A DNA stretch of 41,131 nt, taken from IMG/VR virus record IMGVR_UViG_3300048023_000092, positions 1 to 41,131 of that record. One strand, 5' to 3'. Below the pieces are notes generated by a model. The model was not told the origin of the DNA. It did not search any database and was given only the letters and a program-made list of their open reading frames with translations. Source of the DNA: a virus. Made by a program: the position numbers and the translations under genes. Every line of letters starts with the position of its first letter. Position 1 is the stretch's first letter. Below are positions 39,970 through 41,131 of this stretch, one piece after another.

Positions 39970-40533
39970 TTATTTTTTATCTTTTACGTTGCTCGCTACT
40001 ACAGTTGCAGCTGTTACTCCGCCGACGGTGCCTGCTACTTTTCTGTTTCTTTGTATTCTTTTTTTAGTTTTTTCTGCTTCTTTAATTACGCCAGAATAGT
40101 CTTGTTTGCTGTAAAGACCATAATCTTCTTTTTGATTTTTTATTTTTGGTTTGTATTTGTTTATTAAACTTGAAGCTACTTTTTTAACTACACCACCTGC
40201 GCCAAATTTTAAAGGCATTTCATCTTTAGGTTTTTTTAAACCTAAAGGACCCGCTCTTTCCATACGTTTTATTCTAGCGTCTCTTCTTTTCTTTTTTGTA
40301 CCTTCTGTTAAAGCGCCAAGTTTTTTATTTTTTGACATGGGTTTTTTTGGTTGACCCGGCATAGTAGCAGGTGCTGGCTTTTTTCCTTTAGAAATATCTT
40401 TTACTATATTTTTCTTTATTTTTTTATCGTAAGACTTTCCTTCTTTTCTAACTTTTTTTGCCGCTTCTTCAGCTTTTTTTAATCTTGCTTGTCTTATTTT
40501 TGCAGCAGCTTTTGCTAATTTTGTTACTGACAT
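39970..40533 (-). CDS. Lys-rich basic protein with hydrophobic C-terminal segment
   Basis: A 187-residue protein rich in Lys and Ala. The first 50 residues make a basic helix (TKLAKAAAKIRQARLKKAEE), then Pro/Lys linker, FGAGGVVKKVASSLINKYKP, and near the end a small hydrophobic segment (RKVAGTVGGVTAATVVASNV). The FGAGGVVKKV segment looks like the tails of phage virion proteins. DNA-binding or internal virion role likely. It is six bases from the XseB start. Confidence 0.6.
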   Translation of the reverse strand: MSVTKLAKAAAKIRQARLKKAEEAAKKVRKEGKSYDKKIKKNIVKDISKGKKPAPATMPGQPKKPMSKNKKLGALTEGTKKKRRDARIKRMERAGPLGLKKPKDEMPLKFGAGGVVKKVASSLINKYKPKIKNQKEDYGLYSKQDYSGVIKEAEKTKKRIQRNRKVAGTVGGVTAATVVASNVKDKK

Positions 40534-40535
40534 AA

Positions 40536-41131
40536 TTATCTCCTACGTCTTAAAGGTGGTCCGCCAGTTTTTCTTCTTTTAGTTGTTAAACCAGTTTTTT
40601 TCTTTTTACCGCCAGCATTTAGATAAGATCTTAAAGTGCTGTGTCCAGCTTTTTCAACTTGGTCTTTAGTAACCGTGCTGTATTTTTTACCTTTGTAATT
40701 AAAAGTTGAGTTAGGTCCTTTTTCTTTTCTAGCTTTTTTGAAAGCTTCGCCGAAAGTAGGATCTTTTTTACGCATTAAAGCTAGAGCTCCAGCGCCTAAA
40801 GCTGTACCAACAGCAGCTATCTTACCCAGTCTTCCAGGTAATTTTTTAGGAGTTGGTTTTTGAGTTGGGAGGTTTGTTTTGTTGGTTGATTTGTTAACTG
40901 GCTTTCTTTGAGATCCTCTGCTATTCAAAGATTTTGTTAAAGGTTTTGTTAAAGGTTTTTTTAAAGGCTTCTTTAACCTGTCGGCTGCAGTTTGTCTTCT
41001 TTGTTGAACTCTTTTTACTGAACCTGGTTTAGGATTTCTTTTCCTAGCGGCTGGACTGTTAACAGTTTTCTTTACTTTATTTGTTGCTTTTGTTACAGAC
41101 TTTGTTGTAATTTTTTTTGCAGGTTTTTTTG
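40536..41131 (-). CDS. Lys/Arg-rich basic protein, 5' end outside window
   Basis: The frame stays open to the right edge, so the gene starts beyond the window; a TTG at 40928 is only an internal codon. The visible part is about 197 residues. The upstream part contains repeats such as KKPLKKPLTKPLTKSL and many Arg/Lys (RVQQRRQTAADR). Then comes a Gly/Ala-rich hydrophobic patch (GKIAAVGTALGAGALALMR), a compact segment (PTFGEAFKKARKEKGPNSTF; FNYKGKKYSTVT), and a basic end (RKTGGPPLRRRR). Eukaryotic H1-like composition suggests binding to packaged DNA. It is the first gene seen at this end; terminase may lie just beyond. Confidence 0.65.
   Translation of the reverse strand, partial: KKPAKKITTKSVTKATNKVKKTVNSPAARKRNPKPGSVKRVQQRRQTAADRLKKPLKKPLTKPLTKSLNSRGSQRKPVNKSTNKTNLPTQKPTPKKLPGRLGKIAAVGTALGAGALALMRKKDPTFGEAFKKARKEKGPNSTFNYKGKKYSTVTKDQVEKAGHSTLRSYLNAGGKKKKTGLTTKRRKTGGPPLRRRR

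Noticed and set aside
40926-40928. TTG as the start of the last gene
   Set aside because: Translation upstream of it is open to the right edge and shows the same Lys-rich repeat style, so the gene is partial.
1-41131. CRISPR arrays, insertion sequences and toxin-antitoxin pairs
   Set aside because: No regularly spaced direct repeats, transposase motifs or toxin families were found; the lone ribbon-helix-helix protein has no toxin partner beside it.

Overview
The window is almost certainly an uncultured marine tailed-phage genome, missing a piece at each end (an ORF runs off both edges). By eye it is AT-rich, and coding is very tight: genes share ATGA or TAATG stop/start overlaps and no gene-free stretch exceeds about 180 bases. 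There is a P22/Mu-type head set (large portal, scaffold, Mu gpT-like capsid), P22-like neck and ejection candidates, and no tape measure, sheath or baseplate genes. This points to a short-tailed (podovirus-like) phage. The style resembles phages of SAR11 and other marine alphaproteobacteria, but the host is an inference. No integrase, tRNA, CRISPR or IS element was seen. Terminase, DNA polymerase and primase are not in the window and presumably lie just outside it.

Region 1 (1-5773, + strand) is a replication/recombination block. It holds a Sak4-like AAA ATPase, a 38-residue zinc-knuckle miniprotein, a DUF669-type ssDNA-binding protein, small helical and basic proteins, a DEAH superfamily-2 helicase with a zinc knuckle, and a RecB/Cas4-like PD-(D/E)XK nuclease. 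A DUF1289-like zinc protein with its own strong-looking promoter ends the block. An AT-rich hairpin (5889-5926) separates it from the convergent genes.

Region 2 (5925-6994) is a small control/nuclease island: an HNH nuclease and a DUF1064 nuclease on the - strand, and a divergent ribbon-helix-helix regulator on the + strand. The regulator's stop codon shares the palindrome TTAA with the stop of the 1389-residue virion gene.

Region 3 (6991-41131, all - strand, so transcribed right to left) is the late block. From the right: basic proteins, an orphan exonuclease VII small subunit (XseB), portal, more basic proteins, a 2OG-Fe(II) oxygenase, a GroES co-chaperonin, scaffold, decoration protein and major capsid protein, then a clear intrinsic terminator (31584-31611). 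Next come decoration proteins, a four-repeat KGY microprotein, two neck adaptors, and a structural protein with a cupredoxin-like Cys/His/Met tail. Two parallel fibre modules follow, each pairing an S74 auto-processing fibre with a small distal protein; between them lies an accessory island with a COQ4-family protein and two membrane peptides. The block ends with small membrane proteins, a P22 gp10-like hub, an M15 endolysin, a 3-TM holin, and the probable ejection proteins (one also with an S74 domain).

The most unusual items are the COQ4 homologue with an intact HDxxH-x11-E motif, the XseB protein without XseA, a possible type-1 copper site in a virion protein, and three S74 chaperone domains in one genome. 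Several short genes that a length-limited ORF search would miss (1514, 2775, 6815, 19254, 22301, 30547) are annotated here.
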